Source: Reticulascus tulasneorum (lineage: Eukaryota; Ascomycota; Sordariomycetes; Glomerellales; Reticulascaceae). From it: DNA of 64,000 nt. A model generated the notes under the pieces. It saw only the letters and a list, made by a program, of their open reading frames with translations. It had not been told where the DNA came from and did no database searches. The translations under genes and the position numbers were made by a program. This document shows, one piece after another, positions 11,581 to 21,895 of this stretch (positions are counted from its first letter, which is position 1; every line of letters starts with the position of its first letter). The stretch lies in NCBI GenBank assembly GCA_001557505.1, contig LSAX01000006.1, positions 3,100,001 to 3,164,000 on the forward strand. The letters run 5' to 3'.

Positions 11581-12700
11581 TGGTGATTAAGAAGTGGTAG
11601 AGTAGATGGTTGCATCTCTGGAAGTGTTGAGAACATGGCTTGAGCAGGTTTCCGTGACGTGGCCGGAATGAGAAGTTGAAGTGAGAGAAATTTAAATGAT
11701 GTTGGTGAGTAAGAGATGAAATAAAGTCCCTGCGCCTCATAAACACCATATGCCCAGGGTTATCCAGTGGACAAAAGCAATGAGAGGAAATGCTGTGCTC
11801 ATGAGAATGATACGGAAGGAGCTGGCCTGAGTTATTTTTTTGAATAGCAGTCTACCTGTGTTCATATTCGAAGAATTGAGGCATGCTTGCACTGTGGTGA
11901 TGTGGTGAAAAGTAGGTACCGAGGGGCGATACGGAAAGAAGTGTTGCTAATTTTGACAGATCAAGAAGTTGCAACCTGCCTAGGTGGGAGCTGGGGTATC
12001 AGGAGAGAAGGCTGGTAACGAGGATGAGAACTGTGAAAGAGATGAGAGCAGAGCTGGCTATGAAGAGAACAGTATGGAGAGGTGCTAATGTTACAGAGCA
12101 TCGTTGGCCTTAGCTTCGGAAGGCAATGATCAAAAATGGCGATCGCACTACTAAGGTAGCAAGGAGGAAGAGGGAAGCCTCGAGACTTCTTACAATAAAT
12201 CATACTGTAAAGCAATTTACAAAGGAGGAGGTGAGAACTGGACATATCATATTTAATGGCTTTGAGTAAGAAGTTACAATGTCTAGATATAGACAAATCG
12301 AGACCTAAGATCCCACGCCTTTGTTCCTTTATGTCCAAGCTATCCCAACAAGCTGATGAAGGAACCTGGGCTGCTACGCAATATTTCGTTGCGCAGAGTA
12401 GTCACATGATATCCACGCCGAAGGCTTGCAAGGTTAGTCTCATTATTGTTAAAGTACTCGAGTTGCAAGGGTCCTTGGATTATAAAAACCCCAAAATCAA
12501 GCACCGCAAAACATGATCTACCTCGTCCCATTTTCCATCAGAAGAAGGACTGTCGAATATCGCAAGTGGTCCTAATTCGTGCAGTCAAACTTTGCCGCGA
12601 ACAAGTCCTGCATCTCGTTGAATTTTCGGGCTGCGTCCTTTCACCCTCACCACCAGGAAGTTGTTCCCAGGACCAGGCAAGGTTCTAATAATACTGCATC
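11581..12700. other. Gene-free stretch upstream of the unknown gene
   Basis: AT-rich with short overlapping open frames on both strands. It includes the promoter of the interrupted minus-strand gene. Nothing recognisable as a domain. Confidence 0.4.
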
Positions 12701-12995
12701 ATGGTCAGCTACTATTACTGTTCCTCTATCCTTTGGACAAGCCACTGACGAGTTTATGGCTGCTGTTCAGCCATCGACGAAGGGATACACGTCCGTATGG
12801 TCTTGTGTCAGTGAGAAGCCTACCATCATTCTACCTGTGTCTAACATCTGCAGTGTAAGTGTAAACGCGCTGGAATCAATACGGCTGTTGATCCTGCCCC
12901 AATTGTTACTAACCTCGCTGTGCAATCTGCCAAATCGAACGGATAGCAACCTAGAATCATCAACACTCGACGAGCTCATCCTGACAACCATATGA
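12701..12995 (+). pseudogene. Decayed copy of the Cys-rich (CPNC-RCAxC) gene
   Basis: This stretch aligns with the intact-looking gene at 21191-21555. Both begin catcATGGTyAGCT, share CAAGCCACTGAC, then encode QPSxKxYxxVWSC, then (after a second intron) a CKC motif and VDP. Here one base is lost after GTTGATCC, and in the shifted frame the knuckle is still readable as CPNC, then a TAA stop, then PRCAIC and a region matching the HQHSTSS segment of the other copy. The frameshift plus stop mark it as a relic. The substitutions are of mixed types, so the duplication is old and not simply mutated by RIP. Confidence 0.65.
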
Positions 12996-14192
12996 ATCGC
13001 ATCAAAGTACAGCCAACATGGACAACAACTTGTAAGATACCTAGAAAGAGCCGTGGGGTGACAGTAACCGGCATTTCATGTGTCTCTTCGGTCCTTCCGA
13101 TATTTTCCTCTTGATGCGGCTGGGCCTGGAAGATGGATTTCCTACTTCGGAACGGTCGAATGAAGAGTGAATGTTAGAGAACCTCAAGGATATGTGCTCC
13201 GACTGCGCCACTACGTTTTCTATTACCAGCACTGTGTAAATGATTTTATTTGCTTCTTGGGTTCGGGTCGATTTAGTCATTGTCAGTTTACATCCAACAC
13301 TAACACACACACCCACATCTGACGACCCGATATAGAATCCAACAATCGTGAGAAAATGAGAAATCAAGGCGTGGAGGTAGGTGTCATCGTCGTAGATCCT
13401 GAGGCTGTGGAAACCAGGACGTTAAACCTTTCATCAATAGAATATTCATTGTCTCAATCGAGAACATCTTTCAACCCATCCAGTCTAGGTCACCTCGAAA
13501 GAGGTTAAGTGCTTGTAAAAACGTTATCGGTCTTGACGTCTCTAGTTAGATTGAAGAAAATAGGCATTAGCTCCCTGACAGCTGTTTAAAGGTAAGCAAA
13601 AAGTTAGCCTTCTATAATTCAGGTCCATTCTCAAATGTGGCTACTACGGTGCTGAGTGACGAAGACTGCCATGCTCAGTTGGGCATGCGCGTGGTAGGCT
13701 TGCAATGTGGTAATGAGATGCAAGGTGCGGACTTACAAGTTCAAGCTAGGCTCCTCAAGAGTGCCTGCAGCTATATACTAGGTGGGTATCTGGTGACCTC
13801 CTGAATAGTGCGAGCAGCCAGTTAGTTTAGGCCGAGGCGATTCCCTGCTTGCCTTCATATAACTCACTGGTCAACAGCAAATAAACCGTGAGGCGGTACG
13901 GCGAAAGCGCCCCAATAATAGTCCGCCAAGGTTTTACGTAAGGGGCGTGTATGTGTAACCATCTGGGCAGCCTACGTGCAGCCTCGCCAAAAATTTATGT
14001 CAAGCCAACACCGTGGTGTTTCTTTTCCTTTGTGCTACGGACTTGTTTTTAGTCACTGAGCTGTCAATTATCACACATCCTGAGCAACTGATGTTGTTCT
14101 AGTCCAGTGAATACTCTTGCTTCAAAAAGCCTGTTCCGGAGTGTCTTTAGAATTCTCTCTGCCGGTACCTCAATCTTTTTCTCGTCGTCAAG
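12996..14192. other. Intergenic region before the second HET gene
   Basis: Spacer between the Cys-rich relic and the second HET gene; its right part must hold that gene's promoter. No convincing coding region seen. Confidence 0.4.
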
Positions 14193-16706
14193 ATGGAATA
14201 CAAGTACACTCCTCTCAAAGACCCTCTCGACCTCCGTCTTCTCAGTCTGAAGCCTGCTATCTTATTTGAATCGCCACTAGAGTGTCACTTGCGAATCACA
14301 AATCTGTGGAAAGGGGAAGAATTCGAGGCGCTGTCTTACACGTGGGGAGATGGAAATTTGAATTCGAGAATTCTCATCAACGGAGCACGGCTCGGTATTA
14401 CCGCAAACCTGGAATCCTTTCTTCGCCATCGCCGCGAATCTTGCGAGGAGGTGATGTTATGGGTAGATTCAGTCTGTATAAATCAGACAGATAATGAAGA
14501 GAGAAATAAGCAGGTCTCCGAGATGAGCATCATATACTTCGCGGCTACCCGCCTGACAATATGGCTGGGTCCAGCCAGCGACGATAGCGACGTCGCAATG
14601 AAAGAACTGCAAGGCCTTAGCTGTGCAACTCCCTTCTTGAGACTATCGACACTGGACCGTCAAGCCACGGCTGCGATCAAGAAGCTGCTAGATCGCAGCT
14701 GGTGGACCCGAGTGTGGATTGTCCAGGAATTATGTTGGGGTGCGGGCGGCCCATTTTTGCTTTCTTCATCTGTCAAATGCGGCGAACATTCCATCAATTG
14801 GGGCCATCTAGTCGTTGCATGCGCCAGGATCAAATTTCACCAGGAAAATCTGCGCGTCAATATCGAAAAAGTCGAGAAGATCCTGCAACTTGAAGCCCTT
14901 CGCGGCAGTGCAGTGCAGCTTGCGACACAGGCCGTGAACGGTGGTTTTGATCTAATTAGCATACTGGAGTTGATAGCGGAGTATCGACACTTTGAAGCAA
15001 CTGACCCGAGGGACAAAATCTATGCGTTGATGAGTATGGTGATGAGCAGGCAAGATTCGACGAAATCGGTGATCAGGATTGATTATGGATCGTCAACTAA
15101 GAAGATCTACGAAGAATTCGCCATGAAAATGCTGCTCGGAGCGCCTGGCTTGGAGGTTCTCAGGCATTGTCAGACAAGGGTGCATGAGAACGACGACGGA
15201 CATGGACTCTCTCTACCATCTTGGGTTCCAGATTGGTCCTTGGAGCCAACAGAACTGCCTATTCGGATCGCGTTGCACCGCAAGGAGAGAGGAGGTCTTC
15301 CTTGGTGGATTGCTCCTGTCGGCGATAGAAAGAGTGGGTGGAAATACAGTGGCGACCAAGACGAGATCAAGAACAGGATCCAAAAGGTGATAGAGACGAG
15401 TAAGAGGAGTCAGAGAATGGTAATCAATCCGAAGTCATCATCGTTCATGGACGTGCTGCATCCATCCCAAGCAAACATGTTGCACCAGCTTATGACCGAG
15501 GGCAAGTTAATCGTGGCAGGTTTGGAAGACTTTTATACTAGTCCTCGAGATTCCAAGACGGCCAGAGAAGCTGCCGAGGACGTCATGGATGCGAATGAGC
15601 TAAGAATGCAGGCAGACTTCGCCAGCGAATGGATTGAGAACCAATCAAAACCATCACAATGCTACCAGGCAGCAGGAAAACTCCCCGCGCTTTTCAATGC
15701 GAACCTTGACTGTGGGGAGTTGACTGTGCAGGGTATATCGTGGGATAGGATCATGGCTACAAATGAACCATTTGTGGGTAGCCTGGGATCGGATTGGACG
15801 AATTCGACTCAGTTTATCGTTGCTATTGGACGATGTAAAAGAATGGCGATGATGGAGTATGGAGAACCGAATCCATATGGAAATGCTGAGGGAAGAATTA
15901 AAGCGTTCTGGGATGCAATTTTGGCTGGCCAAACGACCGAAACTAAGGAATACTGCACATGGTTGCCAGAACGTCCTAATACTTGGACAGAAAGCGAGCC
16001 ACCCCTCACATTTCTGAATCACCATCGGCTTGAGATTGCAGAGACAACAGCACTCATGAAGAAAACGTTTGTTGGCATGGAATCAAGACGCGAAGTGCGG
16101 GTTGAATACGACGATGACGGAGAAGGCTTGTATCCCAGTGACTGGAGCAAAGAGGAGCAGTTAATCTTTACCAGCAAGTTTCGCGAGCTCGGTAAGCTAT
16201 GGATGGACCAACCCTACGACCTCTATCATCGCCCGTTTAATCTCCCTACAGTCGTCCCAGATCCATTTTGGGAATGTCGCCGAAAGTTAGATAAGAGAGC
16301 GCTGGCCCAAAGCAGCAGGGTACGCCGCGACAAGCTCCTAGAAGGGATGTTTGCGGACAAATGGACCGAGACGATTAAAAGTAGGAAGCAGTTTAGCCGA
16401 GCCTTAGAAAACGATGTGTCTCTGGCTCCTCAGGCAGAGGAACTCAAAAACCTTGAACAATACGCACTTAACAGGCGCTTCTTTGTCACAGATCGTGGAT
16501 ATTTTGGAATAGGACCCATGTCTTTGAACAACGGTGATCATGTGGCGGTTTTTACTGGATTATCCGTCCCTGTGGTGTTACGGCCTTCCGGATTGAGTCG
16601 ATTTAAGCTTATTGGCGAAACCTATGTAGCTGGTCTTATGTTTGGAGAAGCAATGCAGCAATGGGGCCTGGGCAATACGGAGTTCCAGACGTTTGTAGTA
16701 ATCTAG
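14193..16706 (+). CDS. HET-domain protein, intronless
   Basis: Single open frame of 837 aa. The HET domain fills the N-terminal ~190 residues: YTPL-x9-LRLLSL at 5-20, FEALSYTWGD at 44-53, VMLWVDSVCINQTD at 87-100, MSIIYFAATRLTIWLG at 111-126 and WTRVWIVQEL further on. DPRDKIYAL and LPSWVPDWS follow, as is usual in this class. The C-terminus carries the frequent tail RRFFVTDRGYFGIGP...GDHVAVFTG...VLRP...GETYVAGLMFGE. HET proteins mediate vegetative incompatibility and related cell-death responses. It belongs to a different HET subfamily (CINQTD type) from the gene at 7-9.6 kb (CILQDS type). No N-terminal or C-terminal partner domain is visible. Start is the first ATG before the conserved YTPL segment. 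Confidence 0.93.
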   Translation: MEYKYTPLKDPLDLRLLSLKPAILFESPLECHLRITNLWKGEEFEALSYTWGDGNLNSRILINGARLGITANLESFLRHRRESCEEVMLWVDSVCINQTDNEERNKQVSEMSIIYFAATRLTIWLGPASDDSDVAMKELQGLSCATPFLRLSTLDRQATAAIKKLLDRSWWTRVWIVQELCWGAGGPFLLSSSVKCGEHSINWGHLVVACARIKFHQENLRVNIEKVEKILQLEALRGSAVQLATQAVNGGFDLISILELIAEYRHFEATDPRDKIYALMSMVMSRQDSTKSVIRIDYGSSTKKIYEEFAMKMLLGAPGLEVLRHCQTRVHENDDGHGLSLPSWVPDWSLEPTELPIRIALHRKERGGLPWWIAPVGDRKSGWKYSGDQDEIKNRIQKVIETSKRSQRMVINPKSSSFMDVLHPSQANMLHQLMTEGKLIVAGLEDFYTSPRDSKTAREAAEDVMDANELRMQADFASEWIENQSKPSQCYQAAGKLPALFNANLDCGELTVQGISWDRIMATNEPFVGSLGSDWTNSTQFIVAIGRCKRMAMMEYGEPNPYGNAEGRIKAFWDAILAGQTTETKEYCTWLPERPNTWTESEPPLTFLNHHRLEIAETTALMKKTFVGMESRREVRVEYDDDGEGLYPSDWSKEEQLIFTSKFRELGKLWMDQPYDLYHRPFNLPTVVPDPFWECRRKLDKRALAQSSRVRRDKLLEGMFADKWTETIKSRKQFSRALENDVSLAPQAEELKNLEQYALNRRFFVTDRGYFGIGPMSLNNGDHVAVFTGLSVPVVLRPSGLSRFKLIGETYVAGLMFGEAMQQWGLGNTEFQTFVVI

Positions 16707-18892
16707 GACCCTCTCTTACTTTGTTTATGAATATAGAGGCAATTGGTCCTTCACTCCTCCTCGATTTACGATTACAAAGCATCCTCCAAGTCATGGCTCA
16801 CATTTGAAAACTGCCTCAGATGATCTGCTCTGAACCTAGACGATCCTAAGACACTGTCGGCTAGCCTAGTGGCATCGGCGAGGCTGTGCCGCAAAATATT
16901 GCATGTTAAGAGCTCTAAGTCCGCGATAAACCAGCGCCACTTCCAAGTCTCAGATAGCATGGGCGTGGAATGTCACCGTGGCTGACACAATGGATTTGCA
17001 TACCGTGGTCATTTGACTCGGGCGAGACTGTTTCTGTGAAGGTAGATATTCTACCAATTCTATACTTTGAAGACGCGACTCATGATTAAAATTTGAGATA
17101 CTGGCTTGCTTCAATTACCAATTTGGTCGATCTTGTTGTGGAGACGTCGTCCAGCCGCCAGACGGGATGTATTTTGAACTTTAATCTTAATCTAACTTAA
17201 GGTAAGGTGCGGGTTCATGGTTGCTTTCTCTAATTGTTGGCCTCTGTAGTCCATTTGTACTACTTTACTAACGCTTACCTAGACTTTAAATACCCGTCAT
17301 ATTAGCATTTTCCAAAGGCATGGCGTTCAATCATGCTTATGCTTCATTTGCAGCTCAAGGTAAACGATTCAGACGCGTCAGTACGGACCACTGTAGATGA
17401 GACCACGACGAGACTGACCTCGCCATCCGAACCGTTCATCTTTGAACCTGTTAGGATGTATTCGCAGACTGCTCTACGAATTGTGGCACCAAGTTTTACG
17501 AAAGTCGAATTTCACTTCATTGCGGTGATTGCGTGTCCAGCCATAAGAACACAAATGTACACTGTCCGATTCTCGGATCCACACAAAGAGTTGCAAGTGT
17601 TCTTCACAGGCGATGCAATATGTGCAATCCCTCCTCAAATGCGATATAGGCCGTTATGGGTAGAGAAGCGTTCACTCCTATTAGGTTGTCCGTTCCGATA
17701 GTTGATGTGGCTTGGACACCTGGACCTCACCTACTTGACATGTCGACGACAAAATGCAAGGACGCCACTGGTTCCACCCCAGTTTAGGTGAGGAGACTAA
17801 ATGGTTTCTATCATGCAGCCCGGGTCGAAATTAACAGGCAAGGAGATTAGATCTTGATCAATTTGCCCCCAGCTCTGGAGCGGATGACCTCGGCTGATGC
17901 GTCTGAAGCCAGCAACATAACCCTGGCATCAAACAGAAGATTGCACTTGGTACCATAAAATCTACAAAGGAGTACAGCTTGATGATGATCGTGATCTCCC
18001 TGAGCTATTGCTAAATTATTAACAGGATTTGGAGGCATCAGAATTTACTTATCTCATGTAGCACCTGAAGTTCAACGGCTATTTCACTTTGACCCTATAG
18101 CTTCAAAGTCAAGAAGCCAGTGTTCGAATAGTAGATTCAATATAGCAGCAAGGTTACGAGCCTAACAGTCCATTTTACACTCAATCTACTGCTGTACTGC
18201 CTACCTAGGACACGATGTATTGTAATGTCCCCAATTGCCCGATGCGATCACACATCTAATACTAACAAAAGCGTTCCGCGTCTGTTACACCAACGTAATT
18301 GCCTCAAAATATATACAGGTGCAAATCAAATATTGGCTTTATTCAAGAGATATCAATCGAGTTCCCGCAAGAATACAATACACTGTGCCTAGGACAGTTC
18401 ATCAAGCTCCGACATTCAAAGGGCAAGAAGAACTTAACATTCGGCATTGAAAGCGTGATGGCACGTCTCCGTCGACTCAATTGGTTGGAATATACCCTGT
18501 TCTGAGTCCACCTAATGGATTGTGTTGTGTATCACATCACATACCTGAAGCTGTCAACAAATGTGGCAATATGGATCACAAAAGAAACCGCGTAGGATAG
18601 TGAGATGACCGTGACAGTTATTCTTCGGATATTTGAAGTGCTCCGCCGATGATTTCCTCCCTAGTGGTAAAGTCTGAAGAGTTACAGATACGATGATGCA
18701 ACTAGAATGTCCAACTCGGTATTGTTCAGTGTTTCCTCGTTCTCATGCGCGGACCAATGTGCGTTGCGGGATATTATGGAGCTATCAGATTGAGTTCGTG
18801 GTCCCCACGTAATCTTTATGCCAGTACGAGACTTAAATTCAGCGGCCCGTCCAGGCCCGAGCGTTTGTGCCGCTTTGTGGCTCACGTAGAAT

Positions 18893-19036
18893 ATGGATCT
18901 TACGCATCGGGCCAAAAGATGTGAACCGTGGTCGCTTCTGCTACTGGTCTCCTATAGGCTTCGCAGCGTGGCCCGGCAGATCCACGAGCCGCTGTTTTTT
19001 GACATCCTACTGCCCCAGGTCCATTCCAACGCATAG
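18893..19036 (+). pseudogene. Possible F-box remnant
   Basis: A 47-codon open stretch from an ATG contains SLLLLVSYRLRSVARQIHEP, which resembles the second half of an F-box (the pattern LL.L..VSrrLR.iA.pi). No continuation is found on either side. It is weak evidence from one short stretch and could be chance. Confidence 0.2.
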
Positions 19037-21090
19037 ATAAGGCGACGGCCAGCGGTTCTCGTTTGATTGCCCGATGTAACGCCATATATTTGTATCATTT
19101 TACGACGAATGGCCGGGGTACGGGTGTAAAGGAGGCTGACTAGAACATCGAGTCTGTCTCGCTTTGTCCAGATAGTGACTGTATGGCTATGCCTTATTCT
19201 TGATCGTGAGCAGCAGACGGAGTTTACTTGGCCACAGATACGGTATTATCAACATCAATGGCCCCGACTACTGGGAAGTGTTGCGAATGGAGGATTCATC
19301 ATTGACCTAGATACTGTCATTACGGTACCTAAGCGACCTTGAATTGAATCTCCACAAATGCTGTAAGCTAGCCCCCAAACCGTTTTTGGCACCCCCAAGC
19401 CGTGGCAGGAGATACACCATCCCCCCTGTGCATTCGTTAGTTGGTACTTCTAATCAGCCACCTTGCCACACAAGACGTGACTATTGGTAGTCAATCGGTA
19501 GTTCGATGGTAATGCCGTCGCGGTTCCTGTACTTTACATTTTGTCGCATTAGAAACTTTTGAGGTACACATTGATAACTGAACCATGGTTTTCGTAGTGT
19601 AAATGATCTCCGTGACACTGTGTACATATCACTTGGCGTACCATGCGCAGGAGGTCATCAAAAAACTTACAGGCTAAGCGAAACTGCCAGATCTTCGAGC
19701 TGTTTCTGCGCGAACTCTTCAAGGGCAGTACATAGAATAAGATTCGGATACGGCCTTGACGTTATACTGCATAATTGGTACCGAAAGCCTATGTCTAACC
19801 AAACTGCTCACCGGTCGGATAATGCACTTTTGTTGGTTTCCCATTTTGTCCTACGGATTAGCTTACCTATTGTAGGGATATTTACCGAGTGGAAGGCAAC
19901 GAAGAAGCCGTATTGATACAGCACACACCTTGTGCCCACAAGCTACATAACGGGAAATGAAGAACATGAAGCACGTCCCCATGAGTATCGCTTAAAACGG
20001 TATAGTCCTACTCCAGCTCCAGATTGACCGCCCATGGGCTTAATTTCCTACAAGAAATAACTTAGCCGCGAATATCAGCCAAGAGAACGGTGTTCCCCCA
20101 GGACCTACTCGAACTTGGGTAGGTTATTCGGAACGTCACAGAGATGAGGAGGTGCAATCCCTAGGTGGCTCGGAACTGGCCATTTCAGAGTTTTCTGCTA
20201 CATCGGCAGCAATGCAAAGGGCTGATGCCGCCCTGGAAAAAGGGATAACAAGCCTCCCCGCCACTCAGACAGCCTGTGAATGGCACAAGACGGACAGGTT
20301 GTATGGCCAGCTCCATTCCTATCAGACGGGAAGTAGGGTATGACCAGGAGTCGGTCCGGATGCATGATTATCTTGCTGACGATGATATCCCGAGAATCCC
20401 ACTGCAATGCATCATGGATGCCAGGGGCACCTACGAAGTACGCATGTGCTAACTACTAAAGGAAGAGGACAGAACCGCACGGTATCACGTTAGATGGGCC
20501 CACCTTCCCTGCCGAAACTATCCCTAGTGTCGTCTACTTGGGCACGGAGTGAATAAAGAAGCCGACTTGGATTGAAATTGGATTCCTCCGATATTCTTTT
20601 CAACCTAGTGTGAGGAAAGGTCGCGCCCCCCACCCACCAGGGTTTGGGAATACGGCAAGGCTGCCTGCCATACATATATATCAGCCACCAGCACCAGCCT
20701 GGTCTCAGTCTCTGCTCGCCGAAGGCGTGTTTTACGGCGAAATATTTGTTTAATGACCGAAAATCCAAAAGTTTCTACTCTGTTTTCGTGGACTTGAGGG
20801 TACCTCTATTTTGGTGTGTCGAATGGGACCGAGCGAATCACCAGAACATTCTCGCCGTCGGTTCGTTGATGATCTGGCATTTCATAAATCCACTACACCA
20901 GAGAGATCCAGTTATTCGAGACCATCGGATTTCTAGGGCTGTCTTTTTTAGGCAACACCGTGCCCACCTATCACATTTTTTCGGGCACTTCTGCAGCGAA
21001 AGCGTCGGGCATTTTGCAGCACCTCTGTTTGGCCTGCTGCGCAGCCTTGATTTGAGGAACTGGAGATAGGTTGGTGGCGGAGCCGAGTCC

Positions 21091-21111
21091 CTGCTGCTGC
21101 TGCTGCTGCTG
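21091..21111. repeat. (CTG)7 microsatellite
   Basis: Seven uninterrupted CTG units about 80 bp upstream of the Cys-rich gene. No long open frame with a matching poly-amino-acid run is convincing here. Confidence 0.8.
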
Positions 21112-21190
21112 TTTGGGTGTTAATGGAGTCGTCGTGGACGTATATACCTGAGAACTTCCTACAGACATAGGTTTACATTAGCATTACATC

Positions 21191-21555
21191 ATGGTTAGCT
21201 TTCAGCATCGATTTATCTCAACTTTAGCAAGCCACTGACGGTCTTGTGTCTACTTGCCAGCCATCCAAAAAGAGATACGCCTTTGTCTGGTCCTGCGTAG
21301 GTAAGGAGCCTCCCATTGGTCGATATGACTCCTAACGTCTGGTAGTGTAAGTGTGGGCGCGGTGGCATGAATGTCAACGTTGATCCCTGTCCAAATTGTA
21401 CCGAACCTCGCTGTGCCTACTGCCCAATCGACCGAATACAAACCCGGCACCATCAGCATTCGACAAGCTCATTGTCACAATTGGATCTATCTCAGCAGTA
21501 TATCTCCGACACGACTGGTGACTCAGAAAGTATCGAGCAATTCGGCGTATCATAG
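21191..21555 (+). CDS. Small Cys-rich zinc-knuckle-like protein
   Basis: Most of the protein is clear: a segment ending KKRYAFVWSC at 21296, a 49-nt intron (GTAGGT donor, CCTAAC branch, TAG acceptor ending 21345), then CKCGRGG, VDPCPNC and RCAYCPIDR, and a Ser/Gln/Thr-rich tail to TAG at 21555. The C-x-C...CPNC-x4-RCAYC spacing looks like a small treble-clef or ribbon fold binding one or two zinc ions. Comparable short proteins of unknown role are frequent in Pezizomycotina (general knowledge). The 5' end is uncertain: ATG 21191 needs a very short (34-nt) intron, GTTAGC...TTTAG, to join in frame. Expected length is about 93 aa. A decayed second copy lies at 12.7 kb. Its neighbour 340 bp downstream is the CorA-like gene. 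Confidence 0.55.
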
Positions 21556-21895
21556 ACGGAAAAGGAGGGATGGAGTGAAAGATAACTGGTAAATTTGTCT
21601 CCGTCTTGACTCCCCGTTTTGTTTATGATGATATAGACAAAAAGTTGAACTATAGATTTCTATTAGCACCATTAGTAGATTGGGTTGAGCAGAGGACTTT
21701 AATGACAGATCCCATATGTTTTGGCATTTGTTTTTTCACTCTCTGTATTGCTGATTTCTAGACGACTTGCGTTATTTACTCGCTCTTGCTTCCGTAGGAT
21801 TCGGGTTGACTTTGACCATAGTCAAATTGCATACATCACCAAGCCTGGACACGTTCGGCTAATACCTGAAAAGATCCCGCACTGGTGGACAAGCT

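Larger units (their letters stand above)
16707..21190. other. Gene desert of about 4.5 kb
   Basis: Moderately AT-rich with short open frames and frequent stops in all frames. The only pieces I can relate to anything are a possible F-box remnant near 18.9-19.0 kb and a CTG microsatellite at 21091-21111. I could not recognise transposase, reverse transcriptase or terminal repeats. The appearance fits an accessory region with decayed sequence. Confidence 0.45.

Noticed and set aside
20644..21069. 141-codon plus-strand frame before the Cys-rich gene
   Set aside because: No domain, and irregular composition with no splice-supported extension. Likely non-coding.
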